DNA of 64,000 nucleotides, taken from positions 248,001 to 312,000 of the forward strand of contig CAWDWG010000008.1 in NCBI GenBank assembly GCA_963805985.1, read 5' to 3'. The DNA is from Bog-257 sp963805985 (GTDB taxonomy: Bacteria > Acidobacteriota > Terriglobia > Terriglobales > Acidobacteriaceae). The notes under the pieces are model-generated. The model was not told where the DNA came from, did not search any database, and was given only the letters and a program-made list of their open reading frames with translations. Position 1 is the first letter of the stretch. Every line of letters begins with the position of its first letter. Shown here piece after piece: positions 51,887 to 60,199 of the stretch. A program made the translations under genes and the position numbers.

Positions 51887-53278
51887 ATGGCGGAGCAACA
51901 ACTTTCCAAGCAAACCAAGATGGCTATGATTTCCCAGTTTTTGGGATTTGGGCTCGACGCCTATGACATGGCGATGGTGATCGTCATGGCTCCCATCCTG
52001 GGCAAGATTTTCATCTCACCCAAAGGCAGTGTGCTGTGGCAATACATTGCGGTCGTGCTGGGCTATTCGATTACCATGGCCGCACGGCCCATCGGCTCGG
52101 CCTTCTTTGGAGCCTACGCCGACAAGATCGGGCGTCGCTTCCTGCTGCTCTTTACCATCGGCGGCGTGGGCGTGATGTCGGTGCTTTCCGGCTTCCTGCC
52201 CACTTACGCGCAGGTCGGTATCCTCTCCTACGTTCTTTATTGTGTTCTGCGCTTATTCATGGGCATCTTCTTTGGGGGCGAGTATGCCGTGGGTCACACC
52301 TTCGCCATTGAATATGCTCCGCAAAAGAAGCGCGGCGCGGTCGGCGGATTCATTCAGTCCGGTTTCCCCCTGGGCTACGTGCTGGCGTCGCTGGTCTTTG
52401 CCGCCATCTCCTACCTTTGCGGCAAGGAGGTTCTGATTCACTTTGGCTGGCGCATCGCTTTTATGACCGGTGTGCTTCCCGTTCTCGTGGCCTTGTGGAT
52501 TCGGAACAGTCTCCAGGAGTCTCCTGAGTTCGAAAAGGCCAAAGCGGCGGGAAAAATCCTCAAGGCGCCCTTCTTATCGTTGTTCATGCCGCCACAGTTG
52601 TGGGACTTTCTGCAGGTCTTCTTCTTTATGGCAGGCCTGTTCCTGACCGACTATTCGGTTTATGGCTTTCTGCCCAAGATTCTCACGCTCGACGGCCGGG
52701 GTTTTGACACCACGCAATACGCCCTGATCTATGGTTTCGCGCTCTTCCTCTCTTTCCTGGGATACAACTTCTACGGCTGGCTTTCGGACAAGACGGGACG
52801 CAAGATTCTGACCCAGTGGTACTGCGTGTTCCTGGTCGTGTTCGGGGTTCCCGTTTATTACGTGCTCTATCACGCAGCGCTCGCCCGCAATATTGGCTGG
52901 GCGATTGTAGGCTGCTGCATGGCGGGCATGCTGAAGTTGGCCTGGGGCATCGTTCCCGCCTATCTCTGCGAGCGCTTCCCCACCAAGCGCCGCGCGGCAG
53001 GAGTGGGATTTGGTTACTCCGCCGGCGCGATCATTGGCGCGTGGTTCCCGATCTATACGTTGTGGGCGCATAAGATTCCGTTTGTCCATGCCATCGAAGG
53101 CAAGGACATCTGGCTCTCGCCTGCGGTAATCCTTACCATCGGCGCCATCATGACCTTCGCCAGCCTGCTGTTCTCGCCCGAAACCAAGCACCTGCAACTG
53201 GAAGAAGTGGGAGAGAAGGAAAGAGCGTCGGATGCGGCCAAGGCAGCTGCCCAAACGGCGCTGCTCGCCGCCAAGTAA
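51887..53278 (+). CDS. MFS transporter (metabolite:H+ symporter-like)
   Basis: ATG at 51887 with AGGAG eight bases upstream gives 463 residues and about 12 membrane helices. An MFS motif is in GAYADKIGRRFLL (loop 2-3) and GWLSDKTGRKIL (loop 8-9). The beginning FLGFGLDAYDMAMV resembles carriers for carboxylates such as lactate or benzoate, and the NSLQESPEFEKAKAAGK loop matches this group. The substrate is uncertain. It lies divergent to a porin, suggesting uptake across both membranes. Confidence 0.87.
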   Translation: MAEQQLSKQTKMAMISQFLGFGLDAYDMAMVIVMAPILGKIFISPKGSVLWQYIAVVLGYSITMAARPIGSAFFGAYADKIGRRFLLLFTIGGVGVMSVLSGFLPTYAQVGILSYVLYCVLRLFMGIFFGGEYAVGHTFAIEYAPQKKRGAVGGFIQSGFPLGYVLASLVFAAISYLCGKEVLIHFGWRIAFMTGVLPVLVALWIRNSLQESPEFEKAKAAGKILKAPFLSLFMPPQLWDFLQVFFFMAGLFLTDYSVYGFLPKILTLDGRGFDTTQYALIYGFALFLSFLGYNFYGWLSDKTGRKILTQWYCVFLVVFGVPVYYVLYHAALARNIGWAIVGCCMAGMLKLAWGIVPAYLCERFPTKRRAAGVGFGYSAGAIIGAWFPIYTLWAHKIPFVHAIEGKDIWLSPAVILTIGAIMTFASLLFSPETKHLQLEEVGEKERASDAAKAAAQTALLAAK

Positions 53279-53457
53279 CCTCATTCTGAAGGCCCCTGGT
53301 ACGAACGCCACGGTTTCGCGCCGCGGCGTTTCTCATTTGCGGGAACTTCCGCCCCTCTTCGCCGGAATAGCTAGCGAAGTTTGGGATTGTCCCGCATGTT
53401 GGGTTGAAGCGGCAGGTTTTCACAAAACTTAACCGACGCGTTACCAGACTTAACCGT

Positions 53458-53493
53458 GGAACCGCCGGCATCGGGGTTTCAACATTTGACAGA
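53458..53493 (+). promoter_or_regulatory. Candidate ECF-type promoter of the Spy-like gene
   Basis: GGAACCG at 53458-53464 is followed 16 bases after GGAAC by TTTCAAC, an arrangement like the ECF consensus. A TTGACA hexamer at 53487-53492 is nearby. The same GGAACCG precedes the sigma factor gene. It is about 40-60 bases upstream of the Spy-like start. This is a motif match only. Confidence 0.35.
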
Positions 53494-53521
53494 CAGATGA
53501 AACTGTCGACAAGGAGAAGAT

Positions 53522-54001
53522 ATGAAGATGAAGTTTTTAGGCGCTGCCCTGCTGGCTTCGATGCTGTGCGGAACAGGAGCGCTCTCTTATGCGCAAGGCC
53601 CCGGTGGTTTCGGCGGACACGGTGGTGTTGACGGACACATGGCGGCTTTGCTGAACCTGACGGCAGCGCAGAAGGCGCAGATCAAAACTCTGCGTGAGGC
53701 GCAGCACGCCACAGTCAAGCCTCTGTTTCAGCAGCTCGAACAGCTCCACGTCCAGATGCTGAATGCGACCGCCAACGGCGCCTTCAATCAGACTGCGATC
53801 CAGTCGATCGCCACCCAGCAGTCGCAGATCATGGCGCAGCTCGCCGTGCAGCGCGAACAGCTGAAGAGCCAGATCTACAACCAGGTCCTGACGGCTCAGC
53901 AGAAGGCGACAGCCGAGACCCTGCGGCAGAACGAGATCACCCAGATCAACGAGCGCCTGCAGAACGGTTCGCAGGCTCCCGCGGACGCGGCAGCACAGTA
54001 A
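53522..54001 (+). CDS. Spy/CpxP-like periplasmic protein
   Basis: This 159-residue protein has a signal peptide (LGAALLASMLCGTGALSYAQ), a Gly/His-rich stretch (about 26-38, possible metal binding), and helices with LTAAQKAQIKTLREAQ and LTAAQQKATAETLR repeats typical of the Spy/CpxP LTxxQ family. These are chaperones or envelope-stress sensors. The ATG has AAGGAGA seven bases upstream. A terminator follows. It may respond to the ECF sigma in this window. Confidence 0.85.
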   Translation: MKMKFLGAALLASMLCGTGALSYAQGPGGFGGHGGVDGHMAALLNLTAAQKAQIKTLREAQHATVKPLFQQLEQLHVQMLNATANGAFNQTAIQSIATQQSQIMAQLAVQREQLKSQIYNQVLTAQQKATAETLRQNEITQINERLQNGSQAPADAAAQ

Positions 54002-54019
54002 CGGAAAAATCGAGATTGA

Positions 54020-54085
54020 AGATGCCGGTCGGGGGCCGGCGTCTTCACCACGGAGCGGCCCGCAATTTGGGCCGCTTTTGCTTTT
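54020..54085 (+). terminator. Double-hairpin terminator after the Spy-like gene
   Basis: A first stem pairs GATGCCGG with CCGGCGTC (54020-54042). A second stem pairs GCGGCCC (54055-54061) with GGGCCGC (54069-54075), followed by TTTTGCTTTT. The gap from the stop is about 20 bases. Confidence 0.8.
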
Positions 54086-54490
54086 GAAACTGATCTCGGC
54101 TTCCCAGCTTTGAAATTGGGTTCGGCTGTCGGCTTTGAAATTGATGTCAGTTGCCGGCTCCGGTGCAATTCTGCAGGCTTCGGAATAACTCAATCGCAGC
54201 GCGGTTTTATCGTAGCGCCGGCCTCCGGCCGGCTGTCCTGGCGGCGTCTCGCCGCCAGTGAACGCCGTGTCAGGGCACAACTTCTGCACCGGCCGCCTGA
54301 CAGTTTGTTGCCCGCGTTGAGAGGAGTGGCCACGACTCCCGTCCCGCGTGCGGGACGATTCAGCTTAGCCCAGGACGAAGTCCTGGGTAGCGGTCCTAAA
54401 GGGGTCCGTCGTCCCGGCAGGGACGACCTCTTCAGCGGCGGCACGAATTTTTCGAGGCCACGCGTCAGGGCACGGCTTATCATCGTTCGC
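54086..54490. repeat. Repeat-rich gap with REP-like element
   Basis: This 405-base gap has a 45-base REP-like element (54212-54256: GCCGGCCTCCGGCCGGC, then GGCGGCGTCTCGCCGCC) repeated near-identically at 58984-59028. It also holds GGACGAAGTCC (about 54373-54383), and GTCCCG/CGGGAC-type arms. Tandem GGTTC/GGCTG-TGAAATTG units occur at 54104-54147. No gene is supported, although an extended frame of the VanX-like gene runs through it. Confidence 0.65.
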
Positions 54491-55228
54491 ATGATCCGCC
54501 GCCTGCTCCCGCTCATCCTTCTTCTGGGCTGCGTTCTCTGCGCGCAGCAAGCGCAGCAAAGCTTCAAGATCCAGCCGTTGCGCCCGGTGCCGGAACTCCG
54601 AGCCGACGCGCTGAAGGCCCAGCCTCCAGTGGAGCAGGGAGATTTCCTGAAGCCGGATCTGGTCGAGCTGGTGAAGCTCGATCCCACCATCAAGCTCGAT
54701 ATTCACTACGCGTCGTCCAACAACTTTCTGGGAACGCCTGTCTATGAGGAAGCGCGAGCCTTTCTCGAGCGCCCCGCCGCCGAGGCTCTCGTCCGCGCCA
54801 ACCAGAAGCTCCATCAGCAGGGCTACGGACTGCTGATCTTCGATGGCTATCGCCCGTGGTACGTGACCAAAATCTTCTGGGACGCAACTCCGCCGCAGGA
54901 CCACATCTATGTCGCCGATCCGGCACAGGGCTCGCGGCACAATCGCGGATGCGCCGTCGATCTCACGCTCTACAGTCTGAAGACCGGCGAGATCGTCCCC
55001 ATGCCCAGTGGCTACGACGAGATGACCGAGCGGGCGCACGCGGACTACGCCGGAGGCACTGCTGAGGAACGCGCCAACCGCGCCATCCTGAGGAACGCGA
55101 TGGAGGCCGAAGGATTCACCGTCTATCCCGAGGAGTGGTGGCACTTCGATTACAAAGACTGGCGCAGATATCCGATCATCAATGTGCCCTTCGCGGACGT
55201 CGGGAAGCCCGCGCCGGCTCAGCCCTGA
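54491..55228 (+). CDS. ddpX: D-Ala-D-Ala dipeptidase (VanX/DdpX family)
   Basis: This zinc peptidase cleaves D-Ala-D-Ala dipeptide. It has a short signal peptide (LLPLILLLGCVLCAQ; possibly a lipobox-like LGCVLC), the zinc motif SRHNRGCAVDLTL, and the EEWWHFDY active site. The ATG at 54491 gives 245 residues; the longer frame is repeat DNA. A TATCAT hexamer ends seven bases upstream and no ribosome binding site is seen, compatible with a leaderless transcript. Solitary, periplasmic copies probably serve peptidoglycan recycling rather than vancomycin resistance. Confidence 0.88.
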   Translation: MIRRLLPLILLLGCVLCAQQAQQSFKIQPLRPVPELRADALKAQPPVEQGDFLKPDLVELVKLDPTIKLDIHYASSNNFLGTPVYEEARAFLERPAAEALVRANQKLHQQGYGLLIFDGYRPWYVTKIFWDATPPQDHIYVADPAQGSRHNRGCAVDLTLYSLKTGEIVPMPSGYDEMTERAHADYAGGTAEERANRAILRNAMEAEGFTVYPEEWWHFDYKDWRRYPIINVPFADVGKPAPAQP

Positions 55229-55383
55229 GTTGACGGGGTTGTGCCCTCTGTCACAGACCCATGTGACCTACCTCAACGTCCTCACCCCGTCCCTTGCCGT
55301 AGATTGACCCTTAGGTGCCGGCCGCGCCGCGTCTCCACGGCCGCCTGCGCCCGGCGATCCTCGCCGCCATCGAAAGGAACCCA

Positions 55384-58248
55384 GTGGCTGCAACTCTTGT
55401 CGCTCCCAGCGAACTGTCCTCCGAAGAAATAAGAAGCGCACTGAACGGCTTTATCCCCAGCGACCGCGTCCTCGTCCGCCCCATCGATCTCATTGCCTGG
55501 GCCTCCGACGCCAGCTTCTATCGCCTGATCCCCAAGGCTGTCATCCAGACCAAGACCGTCGACGAGATTCGCGCGCTTTTTGCTTTTAGCCACGAGACGC
55601 GCATCCCCATGACCTTTCGCTCCGGCGGCACCAGCCTCTCGGGCCAGGCTGTCTCCGACGGCCTGCTGGTCGAGACTGCGCGCAACTGGCGCGACCTGCA
55701 GGTGGAAGACGGTGGCAAAAGGATTCGCCTGCAGCCGGGAGTCATCGGCGCCAGCGCCAACCACTCACTCGTTCCATATCGCGCCAAGATCGGCCCCGAT
55801 CCCGCTTCCATCTCCACCTGCACGCTGGGCGGAATTCTCTCCAACAACTCCAGCGGCATGTGCTGCGGTGTCGAGCAGAACGCCTATCACACGCTCGCGT
55901 CCATGAAGTTCCTGCTGCCGTCCGGCACGTTCATCGACACCTCGCTGCCCAACGCCGACGAGGAATTCCATGCCCGCGAGCCGCAACTTGCCCGCGGTGT
56001 CCTGGAGCTGAAAGCCAGACTGGAAGCCAATCCTGCATTGCGTGATCGCGTCCGCAGCAAGTACCGGATGAAGAACACCACCGGCTACTCGCTGAACGCC
56101 TTCCTCGATTTCGATCGCGCCGTCGATATCTTCCAGCACGTGCTGATCGGCGCCGAAGGCACGCTGGCCTTCATCGCCGAAGCCGTGCTCAACACCGTGC
56201 CCGATCTGCCGGTGAAGTACACCGGGCTCCTGCTGTTCCCCGATCTCCACGCCGCCGCGGCCTCCATCGTTCCTCTCAAGGACGCCGGAGCGAAGGCACT
56301 GGAGATCATGGATCGCGCCTCGCTGCGTTCGGTGGAAGACAAGGCCGGCATTCCGCCGTCGATTCGGTCGCTGTCGCCATCCGCGGCCGGCTTGCTGGTC
56401 GAGTTTCAGTCTGCCGACGAGAGCGCGCGTTCTGAGTTGGAGAAACTTGCAGCCGAATCGGTCGGGGGCTTGCAACTATGCGAGCCCGCCCGCTTCACTC
56501 ACATCGCACGCGAGCAGGCCCTGCTCTGGCAGATTCGCGCCGGCATGTTCCCCTCGGTCGGCTCGGTGCGCAAGAGCGGCACCACCGTCATCATCGAAGA
56601 CGTCGCCTTCCCGATTGAATCGCTGGCCAACGCCGCCGACGGTCTGAACAAGCTCTTCACTCTTCACGGCTACGACAACTCGATCATCTTCGGCCACGCC
56701 AAGGACGGCAATCTCCACTTTGTCATCACGCAAAGCTTCAACACACAGGCTGCCATCGATCAGTATTCGTACTTCATCGACGATGTGGTGAAGCTGGTGG
56801 TTGATCGTTACGACGGCGCGCTCAAGGCTGAACATGGCACCGGCCGCAACATGGCGCCCTTTGTCGAGACCGAGTGGGGAAGTGAAGCCTACGAGATCAT
56901 GCGGCGGCTGAAGCAGCTGACCGATCCTGACAATCTTCTCAACCCCGGCGTCATCATCAATCCCGACCAGCGTTCGCATCTCGCCAACCTCAAGCAGCTT
57001 CCCTCGGTCGAGCCCGAGATCGACAAGTGCATTGAGTGCGGCTACTGCGAGCCGAAGTGCGCCAGCCGCGAGCTCACGCTCACGCCGCGCCAGCGCATCG
57101 TCGTGCGCCGCGAGATGACTCGCCTGCAGGAGACCAACGGCGACTCGCCAACCTACCAGAGCATCGACCGCGAATTCCCCTACATGGCCATTGACACCTG
57201 CGCCACCGACGGCCTTTGCGCAACCGCATGTCCCGTCAGCATCGATACCGGACAGCTCATCAAGCGCTTCCGCAGCCTTCGCGCTCCGGCCAAAGCGCAC
57301 CGCTGGGCAGCTCGCATCGCGCGCAACTTCGCTCTCACCGAGCGCAGCCTTCGCCTGGCATTGCGCCTCGGTCACATCTCCGAAAGTATCCTGGGCCTCG
57401 AGCGCATGCGCAGCCTCACTCGCGCCATGAAGCGCGTCCTGGGCGACACCATCACCGAATGGACGTCCGATACGCCCCATGCAGCCGGCCCCGTGCCGCG
57501 CACGCAGAGGTCGCGGGCCAAGGCAATCTATTTCCCATCGTGTATCTCGCGTGTGATGGGACGCCTGCCGGGCGAGCCCAACGACCGCTCGCTGATGGAA
57601 GTCATGGTCGATCTGGCGGGCCGCGCCGGATCGCCCGTCTACATCCCGCGCGACGTGAAAGGCACCTGCTGCGGAACGCCGTTCTCTTCCAAAGGATTCA
57701 CCACGGCACACTCCATCGTCGTCAACCAGGCTGTCGAGCGCTTCTGGAGATGGTCGGAGCAGGGAAGACTTCCCATCGTCGTCGACACCAGCCCTTGCAC
57801 TTACGCCTTCAAAGGCGCGCGCTCTTACCTCACCGAGGAAAACCAGGAACGCTTTGACAAGTTGACGTTTATCGATGCCATCGAGTTCGTACACGACGAA
57901 CTGCTTCCCAAGCTGCCGATCAAATCGAAGTCGCATTCCGTCGCGCTGCATCCGGTCTGTTCGGTGACGAAGATGGGCATCGGCGCCAAGCTTGAGGCCA
58001 TCGCGCGCAGCTGCAGCGACGAGGTCACAGTTCCCATGAGCGCCGGCTGTTGCGGCTTCGCCGGCGACCGCGGCTTCCTGTTTCCTGAGCTAACTCAGTC
58101 AGCAACGAAGTTTGAGGCGGCAGAGATCCAGTCGAAGCATCCCGACGAGTGCTACTCCAGCAGCCGCACCTGCGAGATCGGCATGACGCGCGCCACGGGA
58201 CAGATCTATCGTTCCTACATGTATCTGCTGGAGAAGGCGACCCGCTGA
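55384..58248 (+). CDS. FAD/Fe-S fused dehydrogenase (D-lactate / D-2-hydroxyacid type, GlcD-GlcF fusion)
   Basis: This 954-residue fusion has an FAD-binding PCMH/VAO half: FRSGGTSLSGQAVSDGLLV, GILSNNSSGMCCG, GAEGTLAFIAEAVL, and the HAKDGNLHFV active-site loop. A Fe-S part follows with CIECGYCEPKC and CATDGLCATACPV, and CCG domains YFPSCISRVMG, CCGTPF, HPVCSVTKMG, AGCCGFAGDRG. It resembles bacterial D-lactate dehydrogenases of the YdiJ/Dld-II group. GTG at 55384 follows AAAGGAA; an upstream GTG at 55315 is weaker. It probably passes electrons to quinone, with D-lactate or D-2-hydroxyglutarate as substrate. Confidence 0.9.
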   Translation: MAATLVAPSELSSEEIRSALNGFIPSDRVLVRPIDLIAWASDASFYRLIPKAVIQTKTVDEIRALFAFSHETRIPMTFRSGGTSLSGQAVSDGLLVETARNWRDLQVEDGGKRIRLQPGVIGASANHSLVPYRAKIGPDPASISTCTLGGILSNNSSGMCCGVEQNAYHTLASMKFLLPSGTFIDTSLPNADEEFHAREPQLARGVLELKARLEANPALRDRVRSKYRMKNTTGYSLNAFLDFDRAVDIFQHVLIGAEGTLAFIAEAVLNTVPDLPVKYTGLLLFPDLHAAAASIVPLKDAGAKALEIMDRASLRSVEDKAGIPPSIRSLSPSAAGLLVEFQSADESARSELEKLAAESVGGLQLCEPARFTHIAREQALLWQIRAGMFPSVGSVRKSGTTVIIEDVAFPIESLANAADGLNKLFTLHGYDNSIIFGHAKDGNLHFVITQSFNTQAAIDQYSYFIDDVVKLVVDRYDGALKAEHGTGRNMAPFVETEWGSEAYEIMRRLKQLTDPDNLLNPGVIINPDQRSHLANLKQLPSVEPEIDKCIECGYCEPKCASRELTLTPRQRIVVRREMTRLQETNGDSPTYQSIDREFPYMAIDTCATDGLCATACPVSIDTGQLIKRFRSLRAPAKAHRWAARIARNFALTERSLRLALRLGHISESILGLERMRSLTRAMKRVLGDTITEWTSDTPHAAGPVPRTQRSRAKAIYFPSCISRVMGRLPGEPNDRSLMEVMVDLAGRAGSPVYIPRDVKGTCCGTPFSSKGFTTAHSIVVNQAVERFWRWSEQGRLPIVVDTSPCTYAFKGARSYLTEENQERFDKLTFIDAIEFVHDELLPKLPIKSKSHSVALHPVCSVTKMGIGAKLEAIARSCSDEVTVPMSAGCCGFAGDRGFLFPELTQSATKFEAAEIQSKHPDECYSSSRTCEIGMTRATGQIYRSYMYLLEKATR

Positions 58249-58493
58249 TCCGGCAATTTCGATCAGCAACCTGCGGCCGCGCTCGCAGTGAGGAACCAGG
58301 TGCAGCCACGGGAATCGCTTGATCTGGCTGAGTGTGGCAGTATAGAAATACGACTGCGGAGTGAGCGGACCCACAACACGCCGGACTCCGGTTTTTCACG
58401 CCAGATCAGCGCCAATTCTTGCACTCTTGGCGGCAGTAGCATTTCGCAATACTACTTCGGCGCCGCCAGTGCGCACGCTTAGAAGGGAAGAGG

Positions 58494-58940
58494 ATGTCGA
58501 GATGGTCGGAGGATGCGGCGAAACGCTCCCAAGAACGCCGCGAGGCGAAATATCTCGCCGAGAGAAAAGCACAACAGGACAAAGAATTACTAGCTTCCAA
58601 AGGGCGCACCCTGTGGATCTCCATGAAGTCCCTGCTGGTGCGCAAATGCGAAGAGTTTAACCAGGAAATTGGCAACACCGGCCTGTTATGGGTGGTGGCC
58701 AATCCCGCTGACGTCACCCTTCATTGCGAGCAGCAGAGCGGCACGATCACCGGTACCTTCGGCGAAAACGCCGTTGTCTTCTCGGGCAAGGGTGGTGTTG
58801 CCTTCGCAGCCTCACTCTATATGCGCTTCACCAAGGATCAAACCGACGTTTGCATGGCCGACGATGCCGGCCGGCCCATTGACTTCGAAGACGTCGCCAA
58901 TGAAATGATCGAAGCCTTGCTGGAAGCTAGCGGCTGGTAG
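58494..58940 (+). CDS. Hypothetical protein, 148 aa
   Basis: This 148-residue soluble protein has a charged helical N-terminus (DAAKRSQERREAKYLAERKAQQDKE, likely coiled coil), then a beta-rich domain (ANPADVTLHCEQQSGTITGTFG, VVFSGKGGVAFAASLYMRF), and an acidic C-terminal helix. ATG follows GGGAAGAGG. I do not recognise the family. It lies between the dehydrogenase and the repeat/tRNA region. Confidence 0.6.
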   Translation: MSRWSEDAAKRSQERREAKYLAERKAQQDKELLASKGRTLWISMKSLLVRKCEEFNQEIGNTGLLWVVANPADVTLHCEQQSGTITGTFGENAVVFSGKGGVAFAASLYMRFTKDQTDVCMADDAGRPIDFEDVANEMIEALLEASGW

Positions 58941-58983
58941 AGCCGGACACCTGCTCACCGGCTCAGCAGCGTCCGCGTCGAAT

Positions 58984-59028
58984 GTAGTGCCGGCCTCCGG
59001 CCGGCTGTCCTGGCGGCGTCCCGCCGCC
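58984..59028. repeat. REP-like element, twin of 54212-54256
   Basis: The 45-base element GCCGGCCTCCGGCCGGC followed by GGCGGCGTCCCGCCGCC matches 54212-54256 with two differences. Each half can form its own hairpin. It stands about 110 bases before tRNA-Leu. The two copies are 4.8 kb apart and lie in the same orientation. Confidence 0.8.
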
Positions 59029-59136
59029 GGCTTCCACATGGCCGCCGATCGAAACTACTTTCCAACTGTTTGCGGCACTAAGCGCCAGCAAATATGATCT
59101 GAACTGCAGCGCGGCATCAGCAACGCTGCTCCTCAA

Positions 59137-59225
59137 GCCGGGGTGGCGGAACTGGCAGACGCAGCGGACTTAAAATCCGCGGACCCGAAAGGGTTGTGGG
59201 GGTTCGAGTCCCCCTCTCGGCACCA
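59137..59225 (+). tRNA. tRNA-Leu (anticodon TAA), CCA encoded
   Basis: This type II tRNA of 89 nt has acceptor GCCGGGG pairing with TCTCGGC, a D-arm (GGCGGAACTGGCAGACGC), and the anticodon stem GCGGA-CTTAAAA-TCCGC with UAA. A long variable arm (GGACCCGAAAGGGTT) and a T-arm with GTTCGAGTC follow. The 3' CCA is encoded. Its last 24 bases begin an array of repeats. Confidence 0.96.
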
Positions 59226-60073
59226 TACCGTTTAGGAAGTTTCGCTGACTAGAGGTCCCTCGCTGCGCTCGGGATTTCGCCTGCGGGCTCAGACGCCCGC
59301 AACCCGGCTCAAGTTCGAGTCCCCCTCTCGGCACCATACCGTTTAGGAAGTTTCGCTGACTAGAGGTCCCTCGCTGCGCTCGGGATTTCGCCTGCGGGCT
59401 CAGACGCCCGCAACCCGGCTCAAGTTCGAGTCCCCCTCTCGGCACCATACCGTTTAGGAAGTTTCGCTGACTAGAGGTCCCTCGCTGCGCTCGGGATTTC
59501 GCCTGCGGGCTCAGACGCCCGCAACCCGGCTCAAGTTCGAGTCCCCCTCTCGGCACCATACCGTTTAGGAAGTTTCGCTGACTAGAGGTCCCTCGCTGCG
59601 CTCGGGATTTCGCCTGCGGGCTCAGACGCCCGCAACCCGGCTCAAGTTCGAGTCCCCCTCTCGGCACCATACCGTTTAGGAAGTTTCGCTGACTAGAGGT
59701 CCCTCGCTGCGCTCGGGATTTCGCCTGCGGGCTCAGACGCCCGCAACCCGGCTCAAGTTCGAGTCCCCCTCTCGGCACCATACCGTTTAGGAAGTTTCGC
59801 TGACTAGAGGTCCCTCGCTGCGCTCGGGATTTCGCCTGCGGGCTCAGACGCCCGCAACCCGGCTCAAGTTCGAGTCCCCCTCTCGGCACCATACTGTTTA
59901 GGAAGTTTCGCTGACTAGAGGTCCCTCGCCGGGCTCGGGATTTCGCCTGCGGGCTCAGACGCCCGCAACCCGGCTCAAGTTCGAGTCCCCCTCTCGGCAC
60001 CAAGCTGTTTAGGAAGTTACGCTGATTAGAGGTCCCTCGCTGCGCTCGGGATTTCGCCTGCGGGCTCAGACGC
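59226..60073 (+). repeat. Tandem array of 111-bp units each ending in a tRNA-Leu 3' end
   Basis: Seven complete 111-base units (59226-60002) and a partial eighth (60003-60073) follow the tRNA directly. Each unit ends in GTTCGAGTCCCCCTCTCGGC-ACCA, identical to the tRNA 3' end (59202-59225). The middle has the GGTCCCTCGCTGCGCTCGGG motif and a GCGGGC-TCAGAC-GCCCGC hairpin. The first six units look identical; the seventh and eighth have small changes (for example TACTG, CCGGGCTC, GTTACG). Only the 3' half of the T-arm and the 3' acceptor strand are copied, so no extra tRNA can form. The only long frame, antisense, is a side effect of the 37-codon period. Confidence 0.93.
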
Positions 60074-60199
60074 TGGGATGTACACTGTTTTCCTCGAAAC
60101 TGATTTCTTTATTGCGAAAGCCCCCGTCCAATCAGGCTGGGGGTATGCCGATTTCCTTGCCGGCAAAGCGCCGAGGGTCGTGGTACAGGAGAATGGAAA

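Noticed and set aside
59170..60003. 277-aa antisense frame with a repeated 37-residue unit
   Set aside because: It arises from the 111-bp (37-codon) period of the tRNA-end array and overlaps the tRNA; no ribosome binding site is visible, so it is not called as a gene.
59226..60073. CRISPR array
   Set aside because: Units are directly adjoining and nearly identical over the full 111 bases with no variable spacers; the shared end is a tRNA 3' end and no cas gene is present.
59137..60073. Integrated mobile element at the tRNA 3' end
   Set aside because: The repeated tRNA end looks like an att site, but no integrase or cargo gene lies between the copies, which are only 111 bases apart.
60100..60199. 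Riboswitch upstream of the propeller gene
   Set aside because: A CCCCC/GGGGG stem and a GGCAAAGC stretch recall c-di-GMP riboswitches, but the conserved core elements of known classes are not present.
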